This document shows positions 17,035 through 25,612 of a DNA stretch of 48,788 nt, in pieces (positions within the stretch are counted from its first letter, which is position 1; each line of letters starts with the position of its first letter). The notes beneath the pieces are model-generated. The model did not search any database. It was not told where the DNA came from and worked only from the letters and a program-made list of their open reading frames with translations. The position numbers were made by a program, and so were the translations under genes. Origin of the DNA: Microcoleus sp. FACHB-DQ6 (GTDB lineage Bacteria; Cyanobacteriota; Cyanobacteriia; Cyanobacteriales; Microcoleaceae); contig JACJNV010000056.1 of the NCBI GenBank assembly GCA_014695175.1, positions 1-48,788 on the forward strand. The letters are read 5' to 3'.

Positions 17035-18255
17035 ATGAATTTTATTGAAAGCGTCAAAATGGCAGGCAAAACACTACTAGCAAACAAAACTCGCAGCAGT
17101 TTAACCATGATTGGCATGATTGTGGGCAATGCCTCAGTAATTGCAATGATTGGAATTGGACAAGGAGCTCAAAAATTTGTAGCAGGAGAAGTTCAATCCC
17201 TCGGTACAAATGTATTAATCGTGAGGCCAGGAGTACCGAACACTAGGCGAAGTGCCATCTCAAGTACGCCTCAAACTCTCGTACTTCCAGACGCTAAAGC
17301 GATCGCAACTCAAGTCCCCTCCGTTCAAGGCGTGTCAGCAGAACTTAACAGTTCAGAGATTGTTCGCTACAGAAACAAAAATGTTTCGGCTCTAATTTTC
17401 GGCACAATTCCAGAATTTCTCACTGTCCGAAACTTTGAAATGGCTAAAGGGCGATATTTGACGGATCTCGATGTCAGACAAAGCAATCAAGTTGTAGTTC
17501 TCGGTTCAGAATTGGCTGAGAAACTGTTTGGCAATGCTAACCCCCTCGGCGAACAAGTGCGGATCAAAAATGTCAGTATGGAAATAATAGGAGTATTGGC
17601 GCCCAAAGGGACATCTTTTGGTACGAATTACGATAACTCGGCCACTGTGCCGATCGCCACAATGGCCAATCGCATAGTCGGGCGCAAATCTCCCTACGGT
17701 TTGGCTGTCACGTCGATATTTATTTCGATTAAAGATGAATCGCAAATGGACGCGGCGCAATTTCAGGTAGAAAACCTGCTGAGATTGCGGCACAAAATTA
17801 CTACCGAAGATGATTTTAATGTCAGAAATCAAAAAGATTTAATGGCACGAATGGGCGCAATTTCCGGCGCTTTGACTCTTATGTTAACTGCAGTTGCCAG
17901 CATTTCCCTATTAGTCGGCGGCATTGGGATTATGAACATTATGCTTGCCTCCGTCAGCGAACGCACTCAGGAAATTGGGCTCAGAAAGGCGATCGGCGCA
18001 TCCCAACAAGATATCTTGTTTCAATTTATTGTCGAAGCTGTAATTTTGTCGGCTGCCGGAGGGATAGTCGGTACTTGCGTAGGTGTCGGCGGTATCTTGC
18101 TTGTAGGTAATTTCACGCCCTTGCAAGCTGGTATTTCGCCCGTGGCGATCGCCCTTGCTGTCAGTGTATCCGGTGCAGTAGGCCTCTTCTTCGGCGTTGT
18201 TCCCGCCCGCCAAGCCGCCAAACTAGACCCGATCGCAGCTTTGAGAAGTGCTTAA
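17035..18255 (+). CDS. MacB/DevC-type ABC permease (FtsX-like), copy 2
   Basis: 406 residues, same domain order as the preceding gene: N-terminal helix, periplasmic MacB_PCD domain, three C-terminal helices with LLVGGIGIMNIMLASVSERT and EIGLRKAIGAS. The two copies may form a heterodimer or work with different ATPases. The 28 nt before the ATG consist of ATAACTC/ATAACTA-type repeats without a Shine-Dalgarno. C-terminal SA after LDPIAALR matches copy 1, showing a tandem duplication. Confidence 0.9.
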   Translation: MNFIESVKMAGKTLLANKTRSSLTMIGMIVGNASVIAMIGIGQGAQKFVAGEVQSLGTNVLIVRPGVPNTRRSAISSTPQTLVLPDAKAIATQVPSVQGVSAELNSSEIVRYRNKNVSALIFGTIPEFLTVRNFEMAKGRYLTDLDVRQSNQVVVLGSELAEKLFGNANPLGEQVRIKNVSMEIIGVLAPKGTSFGTNYDNSATVPIATMANRIVGRKSPYGLAVTSIFISIKDESQMDAAQFQVENLLRLRHKITTEDDFNVRNQKDLMARMGAISGALTLMLTAVASISLLVGGIGIMNIMLASVSERTQEIGLRKAIGASQQDILFQFIVEAVILSAAGGIVGTCVGVGGILLVGNFTPLQAGISPVAIALAVSVSGAVGLFFGVVPARQAAKLDPIAALRSA

Positions 18256-18466
18256 TCAATATATACTTACTCAGTTACACCATCCGCGCCTTTTATGAAG
18301 GTAAAAATTATATTGCTATAAATACAAAAAAATGTTTTTTTGTAAAATTTTAACCAAGTGGCAGTATGGGAGGCAGTTTTAATGACTGTATTATTACGCA
18401 CATTCAGAGCGCAAAACTTTATAAAAAGCCCATTAAATATTAAAGATTCAATAAAGCTGTGTTGTG

Positions 18467-18518
18467 GTGTTTACTTCCGCGCCAGAAAGTTTAATACTAT
18501 TAAACTAGGGGTAAACAC
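18467..18518. promoter_or_regulatory. nested inverted repeats upstream of the haloperoxidase gene
   Basis: An inner 19-nt palindrome (AGTTTAATA-C-TATTAAACT, 18488-18506) lies between outer arms GTGTTTAC (18467-18474) and GTAAACAC (18511-18518). It is 64 nt before the ATG at 18582. It could be a double operator or a transcript hairpin. The rest of 18256-18581 shows no gene. Confidence 0.45.
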
Positions 18519-18581
18519 ACTTAAGCATCTATAGAGTTTACGAAACCTTTGCGATTTAATCAAAATATCCAATAAATAAAC

Positions 18582-20315
18582 ATGGCATCCCGGATCTCTA
18601 GTTCTAAGTTTGACTATCTCGAAGGAACCACCGAACCAGACAGATTTAACGCCTTGGATGGCAACGACATCATTTATGCCAATAGCGGAGACGACTATCT
18701 CGAAGGCGATGCAGGCAAAGACAAAATCTGCGGCGACCCAGGCAACGATACGATTCTTGGCGGTGCGGACAATGACATCCTCTGGGGAGGCAAAGGCACC
18801 GACCTAATTGGTGGCGATTCCGGGAACGACATCATCTATGCGGGCGCAGGCAGCGATACGATGAGCGGCGGCACAGGCGATGATATATTTGCCATTGCTA
18901 AAGGCAGCGGCGGCCCAACTGTAGCCACAGCGGACTACATCGCCGACTTCGGCAACGGCAATGACCAAATTCGATTGCTAAACGGCCTCACCTTTGAAGA
19001 TTTAAACATCCAGCAAGGCACGGGTGCCAACAGCAACAGCACCGTCATTCAAGACAAGCTCACGGGCGAGTATTTAGCAGTCTTGCAAGGAGTCAACAGC
19101 AACACAATCAACCGCGACCAATTCACAAATCAGCTATCGGCAAACCCTGTCATCGAGTGGAACGGAGTCATGCTGAATGCAGTGCGGACAGCCAGTACCG
19201 CGCCTCCCCTCGCCTCTCGCAACATGGCAATGGTTCACGCAGCCATTTACGATGCTGTTAACTCTATCAGCAAAAAATACACCCCTTACCTCGTGGAAAT
19301 AGACCCACCCGCAGGTACATCAGCAGAAGCAGCCACCGCCGCAGCCGCCCACCGCGTCTTAGTCAACCTCTACCCAGCGCAAGCAGCCACATTCAACGAA
19401 GTATACGCATCGTCTTTAGCTAAAATTAGCGATGGCAAAGCCAAAGAAGACGGGATTGCCCTCGGGCAGCAAGTTGCCGACCAAATTATCAGTTCGCGGA
19501 GTACAGACGGCATCACGAATCTAGTGGAGTACACCCCCTCAACCAACCTTGGCAGTTGGGTGCCGACTCCCCCCGCCCTGGCCGCCCCGCTGGCGCCGCA
19601 TTGGGGGGGCGTGACTCCCTTTGCGCTGACTAGCGGTTCTCAGTTCCGCCCGGACGGCCCGCCCGCCCTTGACAGCGCCAAGTACGCAGAGGAACTTAAC
19701 TACGTCAAAGAAATCGGCAAAAGTGACAGCCTCACGCGCACCCCAGACCAAACAGCGATCGCCAAATTCTGGGCCAACGGCGCTGGGACGTTTACGCCTC
19801 CGGGCCACTGGAACCAAATCGCCGAAGAAACAGCGACTCTGACTGGTCAATCCTTAGAAGATAGCGCCCGCTTGTTCGCCCTGCTGAATATTGCTCTGGC
19901 CGATGCAGCTATTAGCTGCTGGGATGCCAAGTACCACTACAATTTATGGCGGCCGGTGACAGCTATCCGCCAAGCTGACACAGACAACAATCCCGAAACC
20001 ACAGCCGACCCCCTGTGGACTTCGCTGATACCTACTCCGCCGTTCCCTGAGTACATGTCGGGCCACAGTACCTTTAGTGGTGCAGCCGATGTCGTTATGA
20101 GTTCTGTATTTGGTTCGGATTACGGCTTTGGAGATCCGGGAGACAAAACTGTCAACACTTTGCGAACCTATGAAAACTTCAGCGCAGCGGCCGATGAATC
20201 GGGCATCAGTCGCATTTACGGAGGCATTCATTTCATGAGTGCTAACGTAGATGGTTTAAGTGCGGGTAGAAATGTGGGTAATTTTATTCTCCAGGAGAAA
20301 TTATTAATGGCTTAG
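18582..20315 (+). CDS. vanadium-dependent haloperoxidase with N-terminal RTX calcium-binding repeats
   Basis: 577 residues. Residues 25-105 hold RTX nonapeptides (GGxGxDxxx types such as DGNDIIYANSGDDYLEGDAG and GGTGDDIF). Residues 185-577 are a PAP2/vanadium haloperoxidase domain with the vanadate-binding set K450-x6-R457-P458, S493-G494-H495 (with the axial or acid-base histidines) and S543-R544-x5-H550. All expected residues are present, so it should bind vanadate and oxidise halides with H2O2, or act as a related phosphatase. RTX repeats usually mean Ca-dependent folding outside the cell after type I secretion; no N-terminal signal peptide is visible. RTX in front of the enzyme, rather than at the C-terminus, is unusual. 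Confidence 0.88.
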   Translation: MASRISSSKFDYLEGTTEPDRFNALDGNDIIYANSGDDYLEGDAGKDKICGDPGNDTILGGADNDILWGGKGTDLIGGDSGNDIIYAGAGSDTMSGGTGDDIFAIAKGSGGPTVATADYIADFGNGNDQIRLLNGLTFEDLNIQQGTGANSNSTVIQDKLTGEYLAVLQGVNSNTINRDQFTNQLSANPVIEWNGVMLNAVRTASTAPPLASRNMAMVHAAIYDAVNSISKKYTPYLVEIDPPAGTSAEAATAAAAHRVLVNLYPAQAATFNEVYASSLAKISDGKAKEDGIALGQQVADQIISSRSTDGITNLVEYTPSTNLGSWVPTPPALAAPLAPHWGGVTPFALTSGSQFRPDGPPALDSAKYAEELNYVKEIGKSDSLTRTPDQTAIAKFWANGAGTFTPPGHWNQIAEETATLTGQSLEDSARLFALLNIALADAAISCWDAKYHYNLWRPVTAIRQADTDNNPETTADPLWTSLIPTPPFPEYMSGHSTFSGAADVVMSSVFGSDYGFGDPGDKTVNTLRTYENFSAAADESGISRIYGGIHFMSANVDGLSAGRNVGNFILQEKLLMA

Positions 20316-20391
20316 GAAAGCTTTTTTGTGGAATGGGGGCAGGTTTACGAGATTCCTGAGATGTTGCACCATTTTCAATAATCTTTTTATG

Positions 20392-20453
20392 AACAGGCAA
20401 GATGCCTGTTCCACAAGAAATCAACTCTTTGTGGAACAGGCATCTTGCCTGTT
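20392..20453. terminator. 25-bp perfect inverted repeat between convergent genes
   Basis: Arms 20392-20416 and 20429-20453 match over 25 bp with a 12-nt loop. It lies between the ends of the haloperoxidase gene and the minus-strand fusion gene and probably stops both transcripts. Each arm contains a shorter internal palindrome (AACAGGCA..TGCCTGTT). Confidence 0.75.
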
Positions 20454-20458
20454 GCTAA

Positions 20459-23440
20459 TTATTCCAGCAGTTCTACAGTGCCGAGATACCCGTCTACTCG
20501 TACTTTTTGACCGTCTCGCAAGCGAGTTGTCGCTTCAGAAATATTCATAACTGCGGGAATTTTGTACTCGCGAGCGATTATTGCTCCGTGAGATAGTTGG
20601 CCGCCAACTTGGGCGATAATTGCTGTTGCTCCTAATAGCAGCGGTGCCCAACCTGCATCGGTGTATGGAACTACTGCGATCGCATTTTCTCCTAAATCTG
20701 TGCTCGCGGTACGGCAAATCTTGACAAAGCCTTCGACACGACCAATACTTGCTGGAATTCCCTGCATGATATTAGTTTCCGATGTTGCCAGTTCGATCGC
20801 CCTTGTCTGAGAATTTGGCAGCAAATTGCCGTAGACGACGGGGGGAATCGGGCGATCGCGATCGGCTACCAGGCGATCGCGCCTTTCCCTAATTGTATCC
20901 TTAAACGAAACACTCGCGCCGCTGCGAATCCACTGCTGAATTTCCCCAAATTCCAGATAAAAAATATCCCCGCTTTCCTGAAAAACCTGCATTGCCAATC
21001 CGCAAGCTTCAATCTCCAAAAAAGTCCAGCGCAGGTGAGCCAACAACCGCGCGTAAATTTCGCTAATTTCGTTTTTGACAAGCGCTCTTTCTTGACATTT
21101 ATCTAATCGCCACTTCTCCGAAAAACTCAAGCCTATTTCACGCTTTTCAACTAAATTTGTTTCGGCTTTTTGAGCCATAGTTATTAGCAGCTTTTGATAA
21201 ACTTCCGGTTGTTCTCGCCAAGTAGGAACAGCAATATCCGTTCCCACCTCGCTCAAATATCCGTAAATATCAAGCCACTTTTCAAAATCTGCTTGTAAAG
21301 CCGGAGTTTCCGCAAATGTCTGTGCTAAATGTGCGACTGAAACAGTTTTGTCAGACTCCGAAACACCAGCTTGCCGCAATTTCTGAGCCAACTGCTGTAA
21401 AGCTCGCACCGAAGCAATTTCAGGAGCACTGTCATTGGCCAGCCAGTCATCATCAACGCGAAAAATTGCCTTGCGAATAGCCAGCCCGATCGGCCCTAAT
21501 ATATTGTAGTAAGTAATCGGTTTCAGCCACTCCTGAATTTGCTCGGCTTTCTCCAACAATTCCGACAAATATTGATACTCGGGCATTGGGCATTGGGCAT
21601 TGGGCATTAATATTTCTTCTTCGCTCTTCCTTCTTCCTTCTTCCTTCTTCCCTCTTCCTTCTTCCTTCTCCAGACTTTGCAGTGCGGGGAGGAAAATAGA
21701 AGTGCGATCGCGTTTAAATTCTGCATTCAGCGCCCTCTCCCGCTGCACCAAACGCCACAAACCGGGCAAAGAAGGCAAAATCTTCCCCAAAGGCGGCTTG
21801 CCCATTTTTTGCCCTCTCAGCAAAAATTCCAAACCCTGCTCCGGCAATCCCATCATCCGAAAAATTTCGCCCAACAAAGTCGCATTAAAATAGGCGTGAG
21901 AACCCAGCAAAGTTGCCGTTTCATTAAAGTTTAAGCCGATCGCGCGATCGCCCAAAACCACCTGAAAAATCTCTCCCCAAACCCCGCAAGTCAGCGGCCG
22001 ATTAATCGACCAAGTTAGCGGACGAATTGCACCGGGAATCACTTCGGCTGCAATAGTGCGCGTCCAGAATGGCTGCAAATTAGTAATCGGGCGACTTTGC
22101 AAAATCCAAACTTTTTCACCGTCCCAACTCCACTCAATATCCTGCGGTATTCCGTGAAAAAAAGCTTCGATTGCTTGCGCTTGTTTCACCAAGTTGGCTA
22201 TAATCGATTTATCAATAATAGAATTATTTTCAAATTTACTTAAACTTTCTTCTAATGATTCAGGTGTACTAAAATCTATTTCTAAATGAACCGGAGTAAC
22301 TTGTCCGCCGACAACAGATTCAGCACCTCCCGGCAAAGCTTCAATAATAATCTGGGAACCGCCATCTAAAGGATTGCGGCTGAACATGACTCCCGCAATT
22401 TGGCTGTCAATGTAAGGCTGAATCAATACAGCCATTTGCGTGTCTGGCAATTGTCGCTGTCGGCGGTAAGCAACGGCTTCGGAAGTCCAATAAGACTGGC
22501 GACAGCGATTAATTGCATCGATCAATTCTGCTTCCGTGAAAACAGGGCCAATAGTTTGATATTGTCCGGCTGCAGAACTCGTATCGCCATCTTCTCCCGC
22601 AGCAGAAGAACGCACAATCATTCGATTTGGGATTTGGGATTTTAGATTTTGGATTACAGAATTAGGAATTGACAATTCCTCACCATTTTCTAGATGTCCG
22701 ATGCCCCATGCCCCATGCCCCATGCCCGATTCATTCAATAATATCCAACCATTGGGTACATTGAAATTGGCTCGTTTCAGTTGAGACAATTTAGCAGCTT
22801 TATCGCCGCAGATTGCAGCATCTAACGAGTCATCAAGAGAAAACAATTGTTCTGATTTAGATAAAGCCATATCATCACCCTGACTAAAATTAATTGCTGC
22901 TAACAACAAAGCTAACCCTGTTGCTGCTAAAAATTCAGGCATTGATTGTCGCCACACCCAAACCCAAATTGGCGTACACAGACACCCGCAACGGGAAGCA
23001 AAGAGTCTCGCCCGATCGCCCTCACCCCACCACCGCTGTGCCAAACCCCACGCCAGCAGCCCCCAAATGCCGGATGATACAGCCACCGGCGGCGAAAATA
23101 CCAAAAGACCCCAAACAGCGTTGGTCACGCCTCCACCTCGGGCGATCGCATATCTGCCCGCAACTAGAGGAATTAACAGGGCGATCGCGATCGCGGGTGC
23201 ATCCGGGAAGCAAAATCGCCCCGCCAAAACCGGCACAATACCCCGGGCAATTTCCGCCAACACCGCAGCAATTCCCGCTAATTTCCCCCCGTGAATGAAA
23301 GCTGCCGACACCCCAACATTCCCCGTACCCAGTCCCCTCAAATCTCGGCGGCTAAAGACTCGCACCGCCCATCCCGTTAGCGGTAAAGCACCCAGGCTGA
23401 AACTAGCAGTCAACAGCAATGCTATTGTCGGCAACGGCAT
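20459..23440 (-). CDS. PlsY-like acyltransferase domain fused to PEP-synthase/rifampicin-phosphotransferase-like protein
   Basis: 993 residues. Residues 1-185 are a PlsY-like polytopic domain (LGTGNVGVSAAFIHGGKLAG and ARGIVPVLAGR match PlsY glycine motifs), possibly acyl-phosphate:glycerol-3-phosphate acyltransferase. About 205-455 is a PEP/pyruvate ATP-grasp domain (DKAAKLSQL, RSSAAGEDG, QPYIDSQIAGVMFSRNP, ILQSRPI). The C-terminal 90 residues are the swivelling phosphohistidine domain with GGQLSHGAIIAREYKIPAV, the His being intact. The pair suggests a membrane-attached phosphotransfer enzyme; substrate unknown. Two low-complexity inserts (residues about 237-273 and 590-619) are translated simple repeats and are probably not part of the ancestral fold. 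Confidence 0.85.
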   Translation of the reverse strand: MPLPTIALLLTASFSLGALPLTGWAVRVFSRRDLRGLGTGNVGVSAAFIHGGKLAGIAAVLAEIARGIVPVLAGRFCFPDAPAIAIALLIPLVAGRYAIARGGGVTNAVWGLLVFSPPVAVSSGIWGLLAWGLAQRWWGEGDRARLFASRCGCLCTPIWVWVWRQSMPEFLAATGLALLLAAINFSQGDDMALSKSEQLFSLDDSLDAAICGDKAAKLSQLKRANFNVPNGWILLNESGMGHGAWGIGHLENGEELSIPNSVIQNLKSQIPNRMIVRSSAAGEDGDTSSAAGQYQTIGPVFTEAELIDAINRCRQSYWTSEAVAYRRQRQLPDTQMAVLIQPYIDSQIAGVMFSRNPLDGGSQIIIEALPGGAESVVGGQVTPVHLEIDFSTPESLEESLSKFENNSIIDKSIIANLVKQAQAIEAFFHGIPQDIEWSWDGEKVWILQSRPITNLQPFWTRTIAAEVIPGAIRPLTWSINRPLTCGVWGEIFQVVLGDRAIGLNFNETATLLGSHAYFNATLLGEIFRMMGLPEQGLEFLLRGQKMGKPPLGKILPSLPGLWRLVQRERALNAEFKRDRTSIFLPALQSLEKEEGRGKKEEGRRKSEEEILMPNAQCPMPEYQYLSELLEKAEQIQEWLKPITYYNILGPIGLAIRKAIFRVDDDWLANDSAPEIASVRALQQLAQKLRQAGVSESDKTVSVAHLAQTFAETPALQADFEKWLDIYGYLSEVGTDIAVPTWREQPEVYQKLLITMAQKAETNLVEKREIGLSFSEKWRLDKCQERALVKNEISEIYARLLAHLRWTFLEIEACGLAMQVFQESGDIFYLEFGEIQQWIRSGASVSFKDTIRERRDRLVADRDRPIPPVVYGNLLPNSQTRAIELATSETNIMQGIPASIGRVEGFVKICRTASTDLGENAIAVVPYTDAGWAPLLLGATAIIAQVGGQLSHGAIIAREYKIPAVMNISEATTRLRDGQKVRVDGYLGTVELLE
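21584..21672. repeat. simple-repeat insertion inside a coding sequence (GGGCATT and CTTCTTCC types)
   Basis: On the plus strand: four GGGCATT units next to a CTTCCTTCTTCC-rich tract. On the coding strand it reads as a Lys/Glu/Arg-rich stretch (KEEGRGKKEEGRRKSEEE) then MPNAQCPMPE, keeping the frame. Confidence 0.8.
22624..22733. repeat. second simple-repeat insertion in the same coding sequence
   Basis: GGGATTTGGGATTTTAGATT-type units and CCCCATG-type units lie in frame; they translate to MGHGAWGIGHLEN and QNLKSQIPNR, just before the conserved MIVRSSAAGEDG. Confidence 0.75.
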
Positions 23441-23576
23441 AAAATCAGCTCTCCTATTTTCAAGCTCTAAACATTATGAGGGCAATTCTGTCAATTTTTC
23501 TGTCTTCCGATATATCAACCAAACGTCCTTAGCACTTAAGATAATGTAAAAGTAGAGTAGATAAGGATTTAGCCTA

Positions 23577-23864
23577 ATGATAGGTATCAGCTTGACCACT
23601 CCCATAGCAGTTGTTGTTGCACCCATCCGGCGAGTAATGATTGAGCTGCTGATGCAGCAGCCAGTGCCGGAATCAAGTGTCAGCTTGAGCACTCCAATAT
23701 TAGTTCTTGTTGCTGGCTTTATTGCGGCAGCTACGATCGGCTCTGTCGCCTGGTATAACTCCAAGCGTCCCCCCGGTTGGGAAGCCAAAGAACGCCCTGA
23801 TTTTGTACCCAAAGTTGATAAAGATGATTTGATTGCTGAGGTTTCTGATTCAAAGAAAAAATAG
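23577..23864 (+). CDS. small single-helix membrane protein, probably photosystem II-associated (Psb35-like)
   Basis: 95 residues from the ATG at 23577, which has AAGGA at 23562-23566. One membrane helix (TPILVLVAGFIAAATIGSVA) is followed by WYNSKRPPGWEAKERPDFV and PKVDK, the recognisable tail of the short cyanobacterial protein Psb35, found with CP47 assembly complexes and thylakoid membranes. Family members are shorter, so a start at 23637 (MIELLMQQP) or 23652 (MQQPVPE) is possible; the first 20 residues look unlike the family. It is divergent from the fusion gene at 20459-23440 and stands alone. Assignment is from memory of the conserved tail. Confidence 0.6.
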   Translation: MIGISLTTPIAVVVAPIRRVMIELLMQQPVPESSVSLSTPILVLVAGFIAAATIGSVAWYNSKRPPGWEAKERPDFVPKVDKDDLIAEVSDSKKK

Positions 23865-23869
23865 AACAA

Positions 23870-24235
23870 AGCTGTTTGAGATCAAAAAAAGCTTTGAGAG
23901 GAGTAGAAATTACCCTTGCATATCTATCCGGTAGGGTGCGCCTCGGCGCGCCTTACGCTGCTATATATAAAAGCTTTGAGTGAACAGTTTTAATAGACCG
24001 AAAGCACTAATGTCAATACAGCGATCGCTCATCCCGCGATCGATCCCTTTATTGACCTTGATGGAAGAGATCATTAGATAGATTTAATCATAGAAATTTC
24101 GACCTTGACTATAGCTTTAGAGTTATCAGGAGATTCAGGCTCTTTTGGGAAGTGGCCTTTGAGACATCTCACCACCTATTCGTAAATTTGGGTGCTAAGG
24201 CGATCGCCCCGACGATTATTTTCCCGTTTAATGTC
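23870..24235. other. intergenic region before the tnpB element
   Basis: Holds a GGTGCGCC..GGCGCGCC-type GC-rich patch near 23935-23955 and HIP1-like sites near 24021. A 33-codon minus-strand frame (24074-24175) ends in KAIVKVEISMIKSI; it may be a gene remnant but I could not identify it. Confidence 0.35.
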
Positions 24236-24420
24236 TTGACACTCCCCGGCGTTTACGCACGGGGATTCTTTAATCTACGAGCCAATTTGCTGAGGCAGGA
24301 CTTCTCCAACCACAGTAGAGATTGATTCTCCTAAAGCGTTGCTTGGTTCAAGACCAAAGGTTCCGGTATGCCCTACCGTACCCAATCCTCGACTGAGGAT
24401 ATTTCTAGCTGCATTAAAAT
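24236..24420 (-). ncRNA. putative omega RNA (TnpB guide RNA scaffold)
   Basis: In this family the guide RNA runs from inside the 3' end of tnpB through the right-end hairpin and continues into flanking DNA, which supplies the guide. The hairpin at 24244-24264 is present; the 5' limit (about 24420) is an estimate. The guide would come from DNA just below 24236. Confidence 0.45.
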
Positions 24421-25465
24421 CTCTATCCAAAACGCAGCCACACTTACAGGCGTGAGTCCTTGTGGATAGTGTTTTTTTGACTGTTACCCCGCAGCTAGAG
24501 CATTCTTGGCTGGTGTATTGGGAATTCACCGCAACCGTAATCTTGTCAAATACTTTACCAAAGTATTCAAGCCAAACACGGAATTGATACCAAGATGCGT
24601 CGTTAATGGACTTAGCCAGACAGTGATTCTTCACCATGTTTTTGATTCTCAAATCTTCGTAAACGACTACATCGTTGGATGAGATTACGCACCTTGCAAG
24701 TTTTATTGCATGGTCTTTACGCTGTCTACTTATTTTGAGATGGCGCTTGCCTAGAATCTGCCTAGCTTTGAGCCTGTTTTTTAAACCTCTTACTTTTCTT
24801 GATACGCGACGCCCTGAACGTTTGAGGACTTTTTCACCTTTTTTTAGAAACCTCGGGTTTTCAACCGTAGTTCCGTTCGAGTCGGTGTAATATTCCTTTA
24901 ATCCCACGTCTAATCCGATCGCCGTACCAGAAGGTTCTGTATTTTCCTTTCTATCGACATCCACGCAGAATTGGACGTACACGCCATCAGCACGTTTTAC
25001 CAATCTCACCCGTTTTATTTGGTTGATGTGGTAGAAGTGCAAGTCGCGTGTACCTTTTAGTTTTAACCGTCCAATCCCTTTTTTGTCTGTAAAGTTGATT
25101 GATTTCCGATCGTCGGCCAGTTTCCATCCTGTTGATTTATACTCAACCGATCGGCAATCTTTTTGAAACTGCGGATACCCTTTTTTGCCAGGAACACCCT
25201 TTTTGCAGTTATCGTAAAATCTGGAGATAGCAGACCACGCTCGTTCGGCGCTAGCTTGTCGAGCCATTGAGTTGAGTTCGTCGGCAAACGAAAAATCGCG
25301 AGCCAGTACAGCGCAATATTTGTTCAAATCGTATTTATCCACTTTTTTGTTATCCATCCAATAGCGCAAACAGCTATTGCGGACAAACTTTGCGGTACGA
25401 ATTGCTTCATCTACTGCTTTGAACTGGTTTGATTTTCCGTAGGCTTTAAACTCAAAGACTAGCAT
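24275..25465 (-). CDS. tnpB: TnpB RNA-guided endonuclease
   Basis: 396 residues, full length. N-terminal OrfB_IS605-type domain (FKAYGKSNQFKAVDEAIRTA), RuvC nuclease with Asp186 (IGLDVGLKEY), Glu270 (VVYEDLRIKN) and the DRD motif 347-349 (LDRDFNAARN), and a zinc ribbon with Cys322, Cys325 and Cys340/342. All catalytic residues are intact, so nuclease activity is expected. A strong Shine-Dalgarno (GGAGGT on the minus strand) lies 8 nt before the ATG. The 3' end overlaps the expected guide-RNA scaffold. Known role of the family: RNA-guided cleavage of the empty donor site, favouring retention of the element. Confidence 0.93.
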   Translation of the reverse strand: MLVFEFKAYGKSNQFKAVDEAIRTAKFVRNSCLRYWMDNKKVDKYDLNKYCAVLARDFSFADELNSMARQASAERAWSAISRFYDNCKKGVPGKKGYPQFQKDCRSVEYKSTGWKLADDRKSINFTDKKGIGRLKLKGTRDLHFYHINQIKRVRLVKRADGVYVQFCVDVDRKENTEPSGTAIGLDVGLKEYYTDSNGTTVENPRFLKKGEKVLKRSGRRVSRKVRGLKNRLKARQILGKRHLKISRQRKDHAIKLARCVISSNDVVVYEDLRIKNMVKNHCLAKSINDASWYQFRVWLEYFGKVFDKITVAVNSQYTSQECSSCGVTVKKTLSTRTHACKCGCVLDRDFNAARNILSRGLGTVGHTGTFGLEPSNALGESISTVVGEVLPQQIGS

Positions 25466-25612
25466 GGTTTTACCTCCTACCTTATACTATACGATTTAGC
25501 ATAGGATGTTTAGTGAGTCATTAAAACTTTAGAATTAAAGCCGTCCTAGAAGGACGGGGTTTTAGACCCAATTCTCTGATAAGTTTGTTTTTTCGACGTA
25601 TGGGCGATCGCT

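Larger units (their letters stand above)
24236..25565 (-). mobile_element. IS200/IS605-type element carrying only tnpB (IS1341-like)
   Basis: The left end (upstream of tnpB) has a perfect hairpin CCGTCCT-AGA-AGGACGG at 25541-25557. The right end has a hairpin of CCCCG-GCGT/ACGC-CGGGG (one bulge) at 24244-24264 followed on the element strand by AGTGTCAAG. Both are typical of IS605-group subterminal structures. No tnpA is present, so it could move only with a transposase in trans. Exact cleavage sites and the target motif are not resolved. Confidence 0.75.

Noticed and set aside
24074..24175. 33-codon minus-strand frame ending KAIVKVEISMIKSI
   Set aside because: Plausible as a gene remnant but too short, no start context and no family recognised.
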